A model generated the notes under the pieces. The model did no database searches. It saw only the letters and a program-made list of their open reading frames with translations, and was not told the DNA's origin. Both the position numbers and the translations under genes were made by a program. From assembly GCF_019443405.1 (NCBI RefSeq), contig NZ_CP080376.1:2790001-2854000 (forward strand): DNA of 64,000 nt. Reading direction: 5' to 3'. Source of the DNA: Brevundimonas sp. PAMC22021. GTDB taxonomy: Bacteria; Pseudomonadota; Alphaproteobacteria; Caulobacterales; Caulobacteraceae. Shown in pieces: positions 36,440-45,675 of the stretch (positions are counted from its first letter, which is position 1; each line of letters opens with the position of its first letter).

Positions 36440-37018
36440 TCAGCGTTTGCGCCGACGCCTGGGCTTGTCGGGCGGCCGAAGCGCGAGCGGCGGACGCAGC
36501 GGCTCGGTCGGTGAGGGCGTCTCGGGCTCTGCGGCGCGAGGCGCGGTCAAGGAGCGCCAGGCCTGGCCCAGGCGGATGGCCTCGGCAAGGTCGTCGGCGT
36601 CGGCCGAGGCGCGGTTCAGCCGAAGGCGCGAACAGGCGTTCAGCAGTTCGGAGGCGACCTCCACCTCCGGATGGTCGCGGTGACGCGCGCCCAGATCCTC
36701 GAGCCGGGCGAAGCGCCAGCCCTGTTCCGGCGGATGCTCCAGCATCAGCTCGAAGCGTCGGGCGGGCGACAGACGCTCGGCGATGAAGCGCCACTCGCCA
36801 TCCGCCGGATCGAAGACATAGTGGCCGATCCGGGTCGGCAGGCCGTGACGATCATAGACGGCGAGCGCCCCGGCCTGGATTTCCCCAAGCAGCAGCGACA
36901 GGGCGTCGTCCTCGGGCGGGGGCTCGAAGTCGGCCGGCGGCGTGAACGGATCCGGCTCGGCCGGGACCGGAGGCGTGCTCCGGCGGCTAGGCAGCCAGGC
37001 GCGCCAGCGACCGGCCAC
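36440..37018 (-). CDS. Protein of unknown function at the end of a polysaccharide operon
   Basis: This 192-residue soluble protein starts at GTG 37018. It has a Pro-rich N-terminus and a central domain with YDRHGLPTRIGHYVFDPADG and WRFIAERLSPARRFELMLEH. The C-terminal tail is basic (RPPDKPRRRRKR). I recognise no family. It lies seven bases after the stop of the Wza-like export gene, so it is probably co-transcribed with the operon, though its role there is unknown. Confidence 0.6.
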   Translation of the reverse strand: MAGRWRAWLPSRRSTPPVPAEPDPFTPPADFEPPPEDDALSLLLGEIQAGALAVYDRHGLPTRIGHYVFDPADGEWRFIAERLSPARRFELMLEHPPEQGWRFARLEDLGARHRDHPEVEVASELLNACSRLRLNRASADADDLAEAIRLGQAWRSLTAPRAAEPETPSPTEPLRPPLALRPPDKPRRRRKR

Positions 37019-37025
37019 GGCGGCG

Positions 37026-38225
37026 TCAGTCGTTGTTCAGCGTGCTGGTGACCGAAACGTCGTAGACGACGCGCGTCAGGCTCTGCACGACCTCGAAGAA
37101 CTTGCGCATCTCGGCCGCACCGGCCAGCGGCACATAGATCACGTCTTCCGGCATGATCTCCATGTTGGTGGCGGCGAAGACGTTGGCGGCGTCGTTGAAG
37201 TCGAGCTCATAGACCACCGGCACGCCGCGGGGCGTCGCCGGCTGGCTGATCCCCAGCGCCTGGGCGACCTCGGGCCGCTCGAAGCGGAACACCAGCACCC
37301 GGCGCGGATTGGCGGTGTTGGTGTTCAGGCCGCCGACGCGCGACATGGCGCCCGTCAGGGTCATCGGACCGGCGGGCATGTCGATCTGGGTCACCGCGTT
37401 CAGCGCCCCGAAGGTCGAGATGCGACGCGGCTTGTACTGGACATTGACCACATCGCCGCGCTGCAGCCGCACGTTCTCGACGAACTGGGTGGTGACGGCG
37501 GTCAGGGGCGCGGTGAAGGTCTCGCCGCCGCGCTGAATGCTGATGACCAGGTCGTCATTGGTCCGGGCCGAGCCGCCGGCCGCGGCGATGACGTCCAGGA
37601 TGCGGTCGCTGTTGACGCCCAGCGGTGCGCGGCCTGGCTGGCGTACGTCACCCAGGACGTTGACGGTGTTGGAGACGTTGCCGGCGACCGAGACCAGCAC
37701 CTGCGGATTGGCGACCTTGCCGACCAGCGAGCGGCGAATGGCGGCGGCGGCCTGGGTCGAGGTCAGGCCCTGCACCCGCACGGGGCCGCCGTAGGGCACG
37801 CTGACGGAGCCGTTCCTGTCCACAACGACGCCGTTAAAGTTCTGATTGGACCCTTGCAGCGTGGCCGCACGATTGGCGCTGGCGCCGCCCAGGGTTCCCG
37901 AGCCGCCAAAAAGGACGCCGGAGGGATCATAGATGGACACCGCCAAGGTGTCGCCCTCGCCGATGACGTCAGAGGGCTGGTCGCTGGAGGACAAGGCCAG
38001 GGTGCCGAAGAACTGCGGCGGCACCGCCCTGATCCGCTCGGTCACCTCATAGGTCAGCGGAACCAGCGCGTAGCTGCCCAGCGCCTCCGGTGTTGTCGCG
38101 CCGGCGTTGACCGAGGCGCCCGACGGGCCGTCGCGGGGGAGGGTCGAGCAGCCCGCGAGGACCGCGGTCAGGGCCAGGGCCGAGACCCGAAGCGAGAGGC
38201 GGGGAAGAAGCGCGCGCGTTTGCAT
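37026..38225 (-). CDS. Wza-like polysaccharide export lipoprotein
   Basis: This 399-residue outer-membrane polysaccharide secretin has a lipoprotein signal (MQTRALLPRLSL ... AVLAGC). The polysaccharide export domain begins near residue 75 (IGEGDTLAVSIYDPS ... DRNGSVSVPYGGPVRVQGLT). Then come SLBB-type repeats (VNVLGDVRQPGRAPLG; ISTFGALNAVTQIDMPAG) and a C-terminal segment (NMEIMPEDVIYVPLAG). It would form the outer membrane channel for capsule or exopolysaccharide. The ATG at 38225 gives a proper lipobox. It follows a GT4 glycosyltransferase gene. Confidence 0.9.
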   Translation of the reverse strand: MQTRALLPRLSLRVSALALTAVLAGCSTLPRDGPSGASVNAGATTPEALGSYALVPLTYEVTERIRAVPPQFFGTLALSSSDQPSDVIGEGDTLAVSIYDPSGVLFGGSGTLGGASANRAATLQGSNQNFNGVVVDRNGSVSVPYGGPVRVQGLTSTQAAAAIRRSLVGKVANPQVLVSVAGNVSNTVNVLGDVRQPGRAPLGVNSDRILDVIAAAGGSARTNDDLVISIQRGGETFTAPLTAVTTQFVENVRLQRGDVVNVQYKPRRISTFGALNAVTQIDMPAGPMTLTGAMSRVGGLNTNTANPRRVLVFRFERPEVAQALGISQPATPRGVPVVYELDFNDAANVFAATNMEIMPEDVIYVPLAGAAEMRKFFEVVQSLTRVVYDVSVTSTLNND

Positions 38226-38291
38226 GAAGTCTCTGATTTCCGTGCTGCTTGTCCCATACCGGGCTTCAGCGAAGACAGCCATAGGCAAGCG

Positions 38292-39569
38292 TCAGAGGGC
38301 GGGGGGTGCGGTCAGACCGAGAACCTGCTCGACAACGGCGAAGTGGCTTTTCCATGTCGGAGCGTCATAGGCGGGACCCGATCCGGCGGGCGCCTTGGCC
38401 CGGCTCTCGATGGCTTCGATCCAGCCGGGGCCGTCCAGCGGATCGACCAGGCGGGCGTGCCCGATCAGTTCCCGGTGAACCGGGATGTCGGACGCGATCA
38501 GCGGGCAGCGCATGGCGGACGCCTCCACCGCCGGCAGGTCGAAGCCCTCGACCGACGACGGCGCCAGGACCGCGCGGGCGTCGCGCATCAGCGTCGCCAG
38601 GGCGGCGTCCGGCAGATCCTCGGCCTGATGCACCAGGCCCTGCAGGTTGGGCGAACGCTGCAGATGGTCCAGCACCGCCTCGTTCTCCCAGCCATAGCGG
38701 CCGACCAGCACCAGGCGCGGACAGGCGTCGCCGTTGCGCTCCTCCAGCCTGCGCCACAGCGTCAGCAGAAAGGCCAGATTCTTGCGCGCCTCGATGGTGC
38801 CGATGTGAACAAAGAAGGGGACGGCCGGCTTGGGCTTGCGGGTCTGGAGGAAGTCCGGCTCCAGCCCCAGATGGGCGACATGGACCGGCGGGCAGGGCAG
38901 GCCTTCGGCCTGCGCAAAGGTCGCCAGCTCATGGCCGGTGTAGGCCGAGTTGACGATGATGCGGCTGGAATGGCGCAGGACATTGCGGACGCGCGCCTTG
39001 TGCTTGTCGCCGTCGCCGGGGCGGCAGAACTCGGGGTGGGTGACGGGGATCAGGTCGTGGATCAGCACCACCCGCTCCATGCCGCGCGCCTTCAGGTCCG
39101 CCAGGATGGACGGCGTGTGCAGGCCGGTGTGGCCGACGCTGACATAGAGATCGCCGGCGGGCGCGGGGGCGCGAGCCGGCTCCGAGCGGAAATACTGACG
39201 CCACACCCGCCATGGCGCGGTCTTGCGCGGCTTGGGCGGCGTTGGAGGCGGCGGGTCGCCGATCACAGAGGCGACCGGGCGGGACGGCGACAGCAGGGCC
39301 GCGAACAGGCGCCGCTGATGCTCGGTCTCGGGCTGGTCCGCAACCCCGCCGCTCCAGCGGGCGCGCAAGCCCCGCATCTTGCGTTCGAACCAGGCGGGAT
39401 CGACCGCGACCAGCCGATCCTTGCGTCCCCGCACCGGGATCATGTCGACACCCGGATGGTCCGACAGCCATTCGGCATAGGCCAGGCAGACGCGGTCGAC
39501 GCCGGTGGGCGATCCGCGATCGATCCGGCTCATCAGCCGGCTGACGTCGAACAGGACGCGCGTGGTCAT
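38292..39569 (-). CDS. Family 4 glycosyltransferase
   Basis: This 425-residue cytoplasmic GT-B enzyme adds sugars during polysaccharide or lipopolysaccharide assembly. The N-terminal domain begins VLFDVSRLMSRIDRGSPTGV. The C-terminal nucleotide-sugar domain has FVHIGTIEARKNLAFLL and the E-x7-E motif in PSSVEGFDLPAVEASAM. The start ATG 39569 lies one base after the stop of the upstream isomerase gene. Donor and acceptor cannot be told. Confidence 0.88.
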   Translation of the reverse strand: MTTRVLFDVSRLMSRIDRGSPTGVDRVCLAYAEWLSDHPGVDMIPVRGRKDRLVAVDPAWFERKMRGLRARWSGGVADQPETEHQRRLFAALLSPSRPVASVIGDPPPPTPPKPRKTAPWRVWRQYFRSEPARAPAPAGDLYVSVGHTGLHTPSILADLKARGMERVVLIHDLIPVTHPEFCRPGDGDKHKARVRNVLRHSSRIIVNSAYTGHELATFAQAEGLPCPPVHVAHLGLEPDFLQTRKPKPAVPFFVHIGTIEARKNLAFLLTLWRRLEERNGDACPRLVLVGRYGWENEAVLDHLQRSPNLQGLVHQAEDLPDAALATLMRDARAVLAPSSVEGFDLPAVEASAMRCPLIASDIPVHRELIGHARLVDPLDGPGWIEAIESRAKAPAGSGPAYDAPTWKSHFAVVEQVLGLTAPPAL

Positions 39570-39570
39570 G

Positions 39571-40566
39571 TCAGGAGACGTAGCCGGCCTGCATCAGTTC
39601 GGCGATGTGGACGATGGCGACGGGGCGTTCGTCCTCGACCACGAACAGGTTGGCGATCTTGTTGGCGGTCAGCAGGTCGACCACGTCGCTCATCCGCGCC
39701 TCTGGCGAGACGGTGATCGGGTGGGTGCTCATGATGTCGCGGGCATGGAGGCCCGAGATGTCGCGCTGGAACGCCCGGCGGATGTCGCCGTCGGTGACGA
39801 TGCCGGCGAGCCGGCCATTGCCCTCGATCACCGCGACGGCGCCCTTGCGCCCTTCGGTCACGGCCGAGACCACCTCGCTGAAGCCTGCGTCCGGCGAGAC
39901 GGCGGCGGGGGCGGCGGCGTTGTCGCCCATCCATTCGCGCACGCTTTGCAGGCTCATGCCCAGCGACCCGCCCGGATGGTGCAGGCCGAAGTCCATGGCG
40001 GTGAAGCCTCGACGATCCATCAGCACCATGGCCAGGGCATCGCCCAGCGCCAGGGTCATCAGGGTCGAGGTGGTGGGGGCCAGGCCGTTGGGACAGGCCT
40101 CGGCCACGCTTGGCATGGTCAGGCACACGGCGGAATGGCGACCCAGGAAGCTGGACGCCCGCTGGGTCAGGCCGATCACCGGGATGTCGTTGCGCTGGCA
40201 ATACAGCAGCGGGTCGCGCAGTTCGCGGCTCTCGCCCGAGTTGGAGATGGCCAGCAAGGTCACGTCCGGCCGCAGCATGCCGAGATCGCCGTGGCTCATC
40301 TCGCCCGGATGGACGAAAAAGGCGCTGGTCCCGGTTGAGGCGAGGGTGGCGGCGATCTTGTTGCCGATGTGGCCCGACTTGCCCATGCCGGTCACCACCA
40401 CATAGCCCGGCCGGCCCATGATGATGTCGCAGGCGCGCGCCAGCGAGACGTCGATCGATCGTTCAAGCGCCTCCAAGGCCTCGATGTTCAGCCGCACCAC
40501 CTCGCGGGCGCGATCGCTCATGGAGGCGATCTGATCAGGGGAGGACGGAACGATGTTCGACAGCAT
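39571..40566 (-). CDS. kdsD: KpsF/GutQ-type arabinose-5-phosphate isomerase
   Basis: This 331-residue sugar isomerase converts ribulose-5-phosphate to arabinose-5-phosphate, the first step to Kdo. An SIS domain (VVTGMGKSGHIGNKIAATLA; SGESRELRDPLLYC) precedes two CBS domains (from about residue 205, then GIVTDGDIRRAF). Start ATG 40566 follows GGAAGGGG; the frame stays open further upstream but is not homologous there. As first gene of an operon with a glycosyltransferase and Wza-like exporter it could be a capsule-specific KpsF copy rather than the housekeeping KdsD, so the symbol is tentative. Confidence 0.9.
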   Translation of the reverse strand: MLSNIVPSSPDQIASMSDRAREVVRLNIEALEALERSIDVSLARACDIIMGRPGYVVVTGMGKSGHIGNKIAATLASTGTSAFFVHPGEMSHGDLGMLRPDVTLLAISNSGESRELRDPLLYCQRNDIPVIGLTQRASSFLGRHSAVCLTMPSVAEACPNGLAPTTSTLMTLALGDALAMVLMDRRGFTAMDFGLHHPGGSLGMSLQSVREWMGDNAAAPAAVSPDAGFSEVVSAVTEGRKGAVAVIEGNGRLAGIVTDGDIRRAFQRDISGLHARDIMSTHPITVSPEARMSDVVDLLTANKIANLFVVEDERPVAIVHIAELMQAGYVS

Positions 40567-40696
40567 ATGAGGCCCCTTCCACAAGCTCGACGGCGAATGT
40601 GGGGCGCTTTCTGAACGCCCAAGTCGTTTCGGCGTCAACCTTTGCCGCATTTTGGCGTTACAAGGCGGGCCTCCTCCCCGTCGCACCGAGTTTCTG

Positions 40697-41452
40697 ATGC
40701 CGTCTTCCGCCGGAGTCGACCTCCTGTTGCCCCCGCCGCCCATCCGCGCCGAGGGCATGGCCCTGTTCCTGGATCTCGACGGCGTGCTGGCGCCCATGGC
40801 GCCGACGCCGGACGCGGTGGTCCCCACCTCGCGCCGGACCGCGGTGCTGCGGGCGCTGGACCAGCGTCTTGACGGACGCGTCGCCATCGTCAGCGGCCGA
40901 ACCATCGCCGAGATCGACCGGATCGCCGATCGCGCCATGCCAACGGCATCGGGCGTGCACGGACTGGAACGCCGCCGCCGCGACGGCTCGGTGGTGCGGC
41001 CGCCGGCCGACGAAGGCGTGGTCGAGGCCCTGCGCGCCTTCAAGGCCTTCGCCGCCGACCGGCCGGGGGTGATCGTCGAGGACAAGGGGATTTCCGCCGG
41101 CCTGCACTATCGCCTGGCGCCGGAGGCCGAAGACGAGGCGGCGCGGCTGGCGCAACAGCTGGAAGCAGACACCGGCCTGTCGCTGCAGCCCGGGCACATG
41201 GTGCTGGAACTGAAGACGCCAGGCGCCACCAAGGGCACGGCGGTGCAGGCCTTCATGGCCGAGGCGCCGTTCCGGGGCGCGGTTCCGGTGATGCTGGGCG
41301 ACGATCTGACGGACGAGCACGGTTTCCGCGCGGCCGAGGACCTCGGCGGCTTCGGCGTTCTGGTCGGCCCGGTCAGGGAAACGGCGGCCCGGTATGGACT
41401 ATCGGGCGTTGATGCGGTTCTGGACTGGCTGGAAGCGGTGACCAAGGCGTGA
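40697..41452 (+). CDS. otsB: Trehalose-6-phosphate phosphatase OtsB
   Basis: This 251-residue HAD phosphatase releases trehalose from trehalose-6-phosphate. The nucleophile motif is LFLDLDGVLAPMAPTPD (residues about 23-39). AIVSGRTIAEID is motif II, and MLGDDLTDEHGFRA is the metal-binding motif IV. It is the first gene of an otsB, GH15, otsA operon in the opposite order to E. coli otsBA, and divergent from kdsD. Its TGA overlaps the GTG of the next gene. Confidence 0.93.
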   Translation: MPSSAGVDLLLPPPPIRAEGMALFLDLDGVLAPMAPTPDAVVPTSRRTAVLRALDQRLDGRVAIVSGRTIAEIDRIADRAMPTASGVHGLERRRRDGSVVRPPADEGVVEALRAFKAFAADRPGVIVEDKGISAGLHYRLAPEAEDEAARLAQQLEADTGLSLQPGHMVLELKTPGATKGTAVQAFMAEAPFRGAVPVMLGDDLTDEHGFRAAEDLGGFGVLVGPVRETAARYGLSGVDAVLDWLEAVTKA

Positions 41453-43239
41453 GCATGACCCCCAACCTCGACCTCTTTCCCATCGGCAACTGCTCGATCA
41501 GCGCGCTGATCGACCGCCAGGGCCGCTATGTCTGGGCCTGTGCGCCGCGCGTGGACGGCGATCCGGTGTTCTCGGCCCTGATGAACGGCTCGGAACCGGC
41601 CCACGGCTACTGGGCGGTCGATCTGGAAGGGCTGGAAAGCGTCGAACAGGCCTATGTCCGCAACACGCCGGTGCTGCGCACCGTGTTGACCGACAAGGAC
41701 GGCGCCCAGGTCGAGATCATCGACTTCGCCCCGCGCCATCCGAAGCACTCGCGCACCTATCGCCCGCTGGCGTTGGGACGGATCGTGCGGCCGCTGAAGG
41801 GCACGCCGCGCGTGGCCATCCGGCTGAAGCCCAGCGCCGACTGGGGCGCGCGCGAAGCCGAGCACACGTCGGGCTCGAACCACATCCGATACCGCTGCCC
41901 GGACGTGACCTTCCGCCTGACCACCGACTGCCCGGTGTCGCACGTGCTGAACGAACGCACCTTCCGGCTGGAACGAGAGCTGACCTTCTTCTTCGGGCCG
42001 GACGAGGGCTATGACCAGGACGTCGGGCCGGGCGTGCAGTCGGCGCTGGATCGCACGATCGCCTATTGGCAGGACTGGGTGCGCAAGCTGTACCTGCCGC
42101 TGGACTACCAGGAAGCGGTGATCCGGGCGGCGATCACGCTGAAACTCTGCGCCTATGAGGAAACGGGCGCCATCGTCGCGGCCATGACCACCTCGGTACC
42201 CGAGTTCCAGAACAGCGGGCGCAACTGGGACTATCGCTACTGCTGGATTCGCGACGCCTATTACACGGTGCGTGCGCTGAACCGGCTGGGCGCGGTGGAC
42301 ATCCTGGAGGGCTATCTCGTCTATCTGCGCAACCTGGTGGATGATGCGGCCGGCGGGCACGTTCAGCCGGTCTATGGCGTGGGGCTGGAGCCCGGCATCG
42401 GCGAAAGCATCGTCGAGACGGTCGAAGGCTATCGCGGCATGAAGCCGGTGCGCATCGGCAATCAGGCGCACGAGCACCTGCAACACGACGTGTACGGACA
42501 GATCGTGCTGCCGCTGGTTCAGGCCTTCTATGACCAGCGTCTGCTGCGTCCCGGCACGATCGAGGATTTCCGGGCCTTGGAAAAGGTCGGCGACCGCGCC
42601 TTCGCCATGCACGACCAGACCGATGCGGGGCTGTGGGAGTTCCGCACCATCGCGCGTGTGCACACCTATTCTTCGGTGATGTGCTGGGCCGCCTGCGATC
42701 GTCTGGCCAAGGCGGCGGACTATCTGGGTCTGGCCGACAGGGCCGAGTTCTGGAACGAGCGGGCGGCGATCATCCGTGAACGGATCGAACGCGAAGCCTT
42801 CCTGCCCGACGAGGGCCGGTTCGCCGCCAGCTTCGGCAATCGCGAGCTGGATGCGTCCCTGCTGCAGATGACCGATCTGGGCTTCCTGGACGCCCACGAT
42901 CCGCGTCAGGTCGCCACCTTTGACGCCATCGAGCGCGACTTGAAGAAGGGCGCCTTCCTGTTCCGCTATGTCGAGCCGGATGATTTCGGCGAGCCAGAAA
43001 CCGCGTTCAACTTCTGCACCTTCTGGTTCATCGAGGCTCTGGCGCAGAACGGGCGCATCGACGAGGCGCGGCAGATCTTCGACGAAATGCTGGCCCGGCG
43101 GACCTCGGCGGGGCTGCTCAGCGAGGACATTTCGGTCGAGGACGGCGAACTGTGGGGCAACTATCCGCAGACCTATTCGCTTGTGGGCATCATCAATTGC
43201 GCGGTGCTGTTGAGCCGTTCCTGGACGGACGTGCGTTGA
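41449..43239 (+). CDS. GH15 family glycoside hydrolase (glucoamylase/trehalase-like)
   Basis: This 596-residue cytoplasmic protein has the typical N-terminal beta-sandwich (LFPIGNCSISALIDRQGRYV) and an (alpha/alpha)6 GH15 domain. Motifs include GRNWDYRYCWIRDA, the substrate-binding GNQAHEHLQHDVYG and the glutamate-bearing DAGLWEFR. Related proteins hydrolyse trehalose or alpha-glucans. The start is GTG 41449 (GTGA overlap with otsB), with ATG 41455 as an alternative. Its place between otsB and otsA suggests trehalose turnover or use of an alpha-glucan. Confidence 0.88.
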   Translation: MSMTPNLDLFPIGNCSISALIDRQGRYVWACAPRVDGDPVFSALMNGSEPAHGYWAVDLEGLESVEQAYVRNTPVLRTVLTDKDGAQVEIIDFAPRHPKHSRTYRPLALGRIVRPLKGTPRVAIRLKPSADWGAREAEHTSGSNHIRYRCPDVTFRLTTDCPVSHVLNERTFRLERELTFFFGPDEGYDQDVGPGVQSALDRTIAYWQDWVRKLYLPLDYQEAVIRAAITLKLCAYEETGAIVAAMTTSVPEFQNSGRNWDYRYCWIRDAYYTVRALNRLGAVDILEGYLVYLRNLVDDAAGGHVQPVYGVGLEPGIGESIVETVEGYRGMKPVRIGNQAHEHLQHDVYGQIVLPLVQAFYDQRLLRPGTIEDFRALEKVGDRAFAMHDQTDAGLWEFRTIARVHTYSSVMCWAACDRLAKAADYLGLADRAEFWNERAAIIRERIEREAFLPDEGRFAASFGNRELDASLLQMTDLGFLDAHDPRQVATFDAIERDLKKGAFLFRYVEPDDFGEPETAFNFCTFWFIEALAQNGRIDEARQIFDEMLARRTSAGLLSEDISVEDGELWGNYPQTYSLVGIINCAVLLSRSWTDVR

Positions 43240-43279
43240 TTGTCCGCTCCGGGGCTGGAGCGTCGCCTGAAGTGAAGTC

Positions 43280-44767
43280 ATGAGCCGCCTGATCGTCGTA
43301 TCCAATCGCGTGTCCGCCCCTGCCGATCCGGCGGCGGGTTCGGCGGGCGGGCTGGCCATGGCGCTGTCGGCGGCGCTCAGGAAATACGACGGCCTGTGGT
43401 TCGGCTGGTCCGGGGAGACGACGGATCACTGGACCGGCGAGATGAAGATCGAGGACCGCGCCGGCGTCACCGTCGGCCTGGTCGATCTCGAGGCGCAGGA
43501 CGTCGACGAATACTACAACGGCTACGCCAACAAGACGCTGTGGCCGCTGTTTCATCACCGTGTGGACCTGACCCAGTACGAGCGGTCCTACGGCGAGGGC
43601 TATGAGCGGGTGAACCGCCGCTTCGCCGAGGTGCTGGCGCCGGCGATCCAGCCGGACGACGTGATCTGGATCCACGACTACCACATGATCCCGATGGCGC
43701 GGGACCTGCGCCGGCTGGGCATCACCAACCGTATCGGCTTTTTCCTGCACACGCCTTGGCCGACGCGGCAGCTGCTGGTCACCCTGCCGCACCATCGGCG
43801 GCTGGTGGAGTCGATGTTCGACTTCGACCTGATCGGATTCCATACGCGCGAGTGGATGGACCTGTTCACCGACTATGTGGTGACCGAGGCGCGCGGCGAG
43901 GTGGATGGGCGCGGCGGGCTGGATTGTTTCGGCCGGCACGTGCAGACGGGGGTGTTCCCCATCGGCATCGACGTGGACGGTTTTCTGGAGGCGCGCAGAT
44001 CGACGCTCGGCACGCGCACCTACGACCGCATGGCCGCCTCGGCCCTGTTCCGTTCGATGATCGTGGGCGTGGACCGGCTGGATTATTCCAAGGGTCTGGA
44101 AGAGCGGCTGCTCGGCTATGAGCAGTTCCTGCAGGACAATCCGGACCAGCGGGGCGAGGTGTTCCTGCTGCAGGTCACGCCGATTTCGCGCGACGATGTC
44201 GACAGCTATCAGGACATTCGCGCGCGGCTGGATGCGCTGGCCGGGCGCATCAACGGCGCCTTCGCCGACATGGACTGGGCGCCGATTCGCTATCTGAACC
44301 GCACCTATCGCCGGGACCAGCTGGCGGGCATCTATCGCGCCTCGCGCGTCGGGCTGGTGACGCCGCTGCGCGACGGGATGAACCTGGTGGCCAAGGAATA
44401 TGTGGCGGCGCAGAACCCGGACGATCCGGGCGTGCTGATCCTGTCGCGCTTCGCCGGCGCGGCCGAGCAGATGGGCGAGGCCCTGCTGGTCAATCCCTAC
44501 AGCCGCGAGGAGCTGTCGGAGGCGATCCAGAAGGCGCTGACCATGCCGCTGGCCGAACGCATTCGCAAATGGACGGCCCTGATGGACGTGGTGCGAAAGA
44601 CCGACGTGGCGATCTGGCGCGACAACTACGTCAAGGCGCTGGTCGGGGCGCCGGTGTCGGACGACGGGGTGACGCTGGAGCGGGCCCGAGAGCAGGCTCA
44701 GTCGACGTCGAAGCCCAGGAGCAAGGTGCGCTGGGCCGGATTGAAGTTGTCGTCCGAAAGAACATAG
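43280..44767 (+). CDS. otsA: Trehalose-6-phosphate synthase OtsA
   Basis: This GT20 enzyme makes trehalose-6-phosphate from UDP-glucose and glucose-6-phosphate. The N-terminus RLIVVSNRVS, the ligand motifs IWIHDYHMIPMA and LHTPWPT, and the GVDRLDYSKGL block are diagnostic. At 495 residues it is a little longer than most, since the C-terminus continues 23 codons into the convergent phytase-like gene (overlap 44698-44767). It is the third gene of the trehalose operon, whose product is an osmoprotectant. Confidence 0.95.
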   Translation: MSRLIVVSNRVSAPADPAAGSAGGLAMALSAALRKYDGLWFGWSGETTDHWTGEMKIEDRAGVTVGLVDLEAQDVDEYYNGYANKTLWPLFHHRVDLTQYERSYGEGYERVNRRFAEVLAPAIQPDDVIWIHDYHMIPMARDLRRLGITNRIGFFLHTPWPTRQLLVTLPHHRRLVESMFDFDLIGFHTREWMDLFTDYVVTEARGEVDGRGGLDCFGRHVQTGVFPIGIDVDGFLEARRSTLGTRTYDRMAASALFRSMIVGVDRLDYSKGLEERLLGYEQFLQDNPDQRGEVFLLQVTPISRDDVDSYQDIRARLDALAGRINGAFADMDWAPIRYLNRTYRRDQLAGIYRASRVGLVTPLRDGMNLVAKEYVAAQNPDDPGVLILSRFAGAAEQMGEALLVNPYSREELSEAIQKALTMPLAERIRKWTALMDVVRKTDVAIWRDNYVKALVGAPVSDDGVTLERAREQAQSTSKPRSKVRWAGLKLSSERT

Positions 44768-45675
44768 AGGCGCGTTCGGCCGTTCAGCCGTTCGGCCGAG
44801 ACGCCTTCGAAATTGTCGGTCGTGCCCGGCAGCTTCAGCGAGATCAGGACCGGGCCAAGCGCGCCGTCAGGCGTCATGCGCCGGACCTGGGCACGCATGT
44901 CGATGGGTGCGCGATACAGGCGCTGCACCACGAACCAGCCGTCGCCGGCGGGATCGCGATCCAGGGCGGTGATGCGGAACTCGCCGTCCGGGATGGGCGC
45001 GGCCGGGGGCGGCTGAACCGTGCGGCAGGCGTCCGGGTCGCAGTCCCACAGGCCGCCGCCTTCGCCCGCCACGCGCCAGCCGCCGCCGGGCGCGCTCGCC
45101 AGCCCCTCCATGCCGGCGTTTTCGTCAAAGGCGGCGTCGGGCTTTCGCATCGCGGTGGGGCGCGACGACAGGCGGGCAAGCGGGCCATAGCTCCAGATGC
45201 GGTGATCGCGCTCGAACGACACCAGCAACTCGCCCTGATCCGTCAGCAGCAGGCCCTCGGCGTCGCCGGCCGCCTTGTCCCCGATGGGCAGGCCGTCGAG
45301 CCCGGTCAGGCGGAGGCTGCGCAGAGCCTCCAGCCCGACCAGCCGGCCGGAGCCGTCCAGCCGCAAGTCGGCGCGGATCAGGTCGCCGGTGTCCGAAACG
45401 CTGACGAGGCCCCGCTCGCCGACGCGCTTCAGGTCCGACAGGCTGTGGATCGGCGAGCCGGGCGGGGCGCTGATCTGCAGGCCGCCCGCGAACCGGACAC
45501 CGGGGGCGAGCTCGGCGCCGCCGGGAAGACCCAGGCTGACGGCGCGGGTCTGAACGACCTGAGACGTCCAGCCGTCTTCGGCCGGCGGGATCGGGCGCTG
45601 GGTGCTGCCGACGGCGGCGCAGGCGGCGAGCGCCAGCGCGGCGCCCGGGCCCAGCAGGCGACGCAGGCGGATCAT
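44698..45675 (-). CDS. Phytase-like esterase domain lipoprotein
   Basis: This 325-residue exported protein has a lipobox (ALALAACAA). Its beta-propeller of the esterase-like phytase type (PF13449) shows [29 protein letters not shown] and the C-terminal [37 protein letters not shown]. Actual phytase activity is unproven in this family. Its start overlaps the cobT stop by four bases, and its 3' end overlaps otsA on the other strand by 70 bases. Confidence 0.85.
   Translation of the reverse strand: MIRLRRLLGPGAALALAACAAVGSTQRPIPPAEDGWTSQVVQTRAVSLGLPGGAELAPGVRFAGGLQISAPPGSPIHSLSDLKRVGERGLVSVSDTGDLIRADLRLDGSGRLVGLEALRSLRLTGLDGLPIGDKAAGDAEGLLLTDQGELLVSFERDHRIWSYGPLARLSSRPTAMRKPDAAFDENAGMEGLASAPGGGWRVAGEGGGLWDCDPDACRTVQPPPAAPIPDGEFRITALDRDPAGDGWFVVQRLYRAPIDMRAQVRRMTPDGALGPVLISLKLPGTTDNFEGVSAERLNGRTRLYVLSDDNFNPAQRTLLLGFDVD

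Noticed and set aside
39571..41085. Longer N-terminal form of the KpsF-type isomerase starting near 41085
   Set aside because: The extension lies antisense to otsB and has no homology; ATG 40566 has a good ribosome binding site and the family N-terminus.
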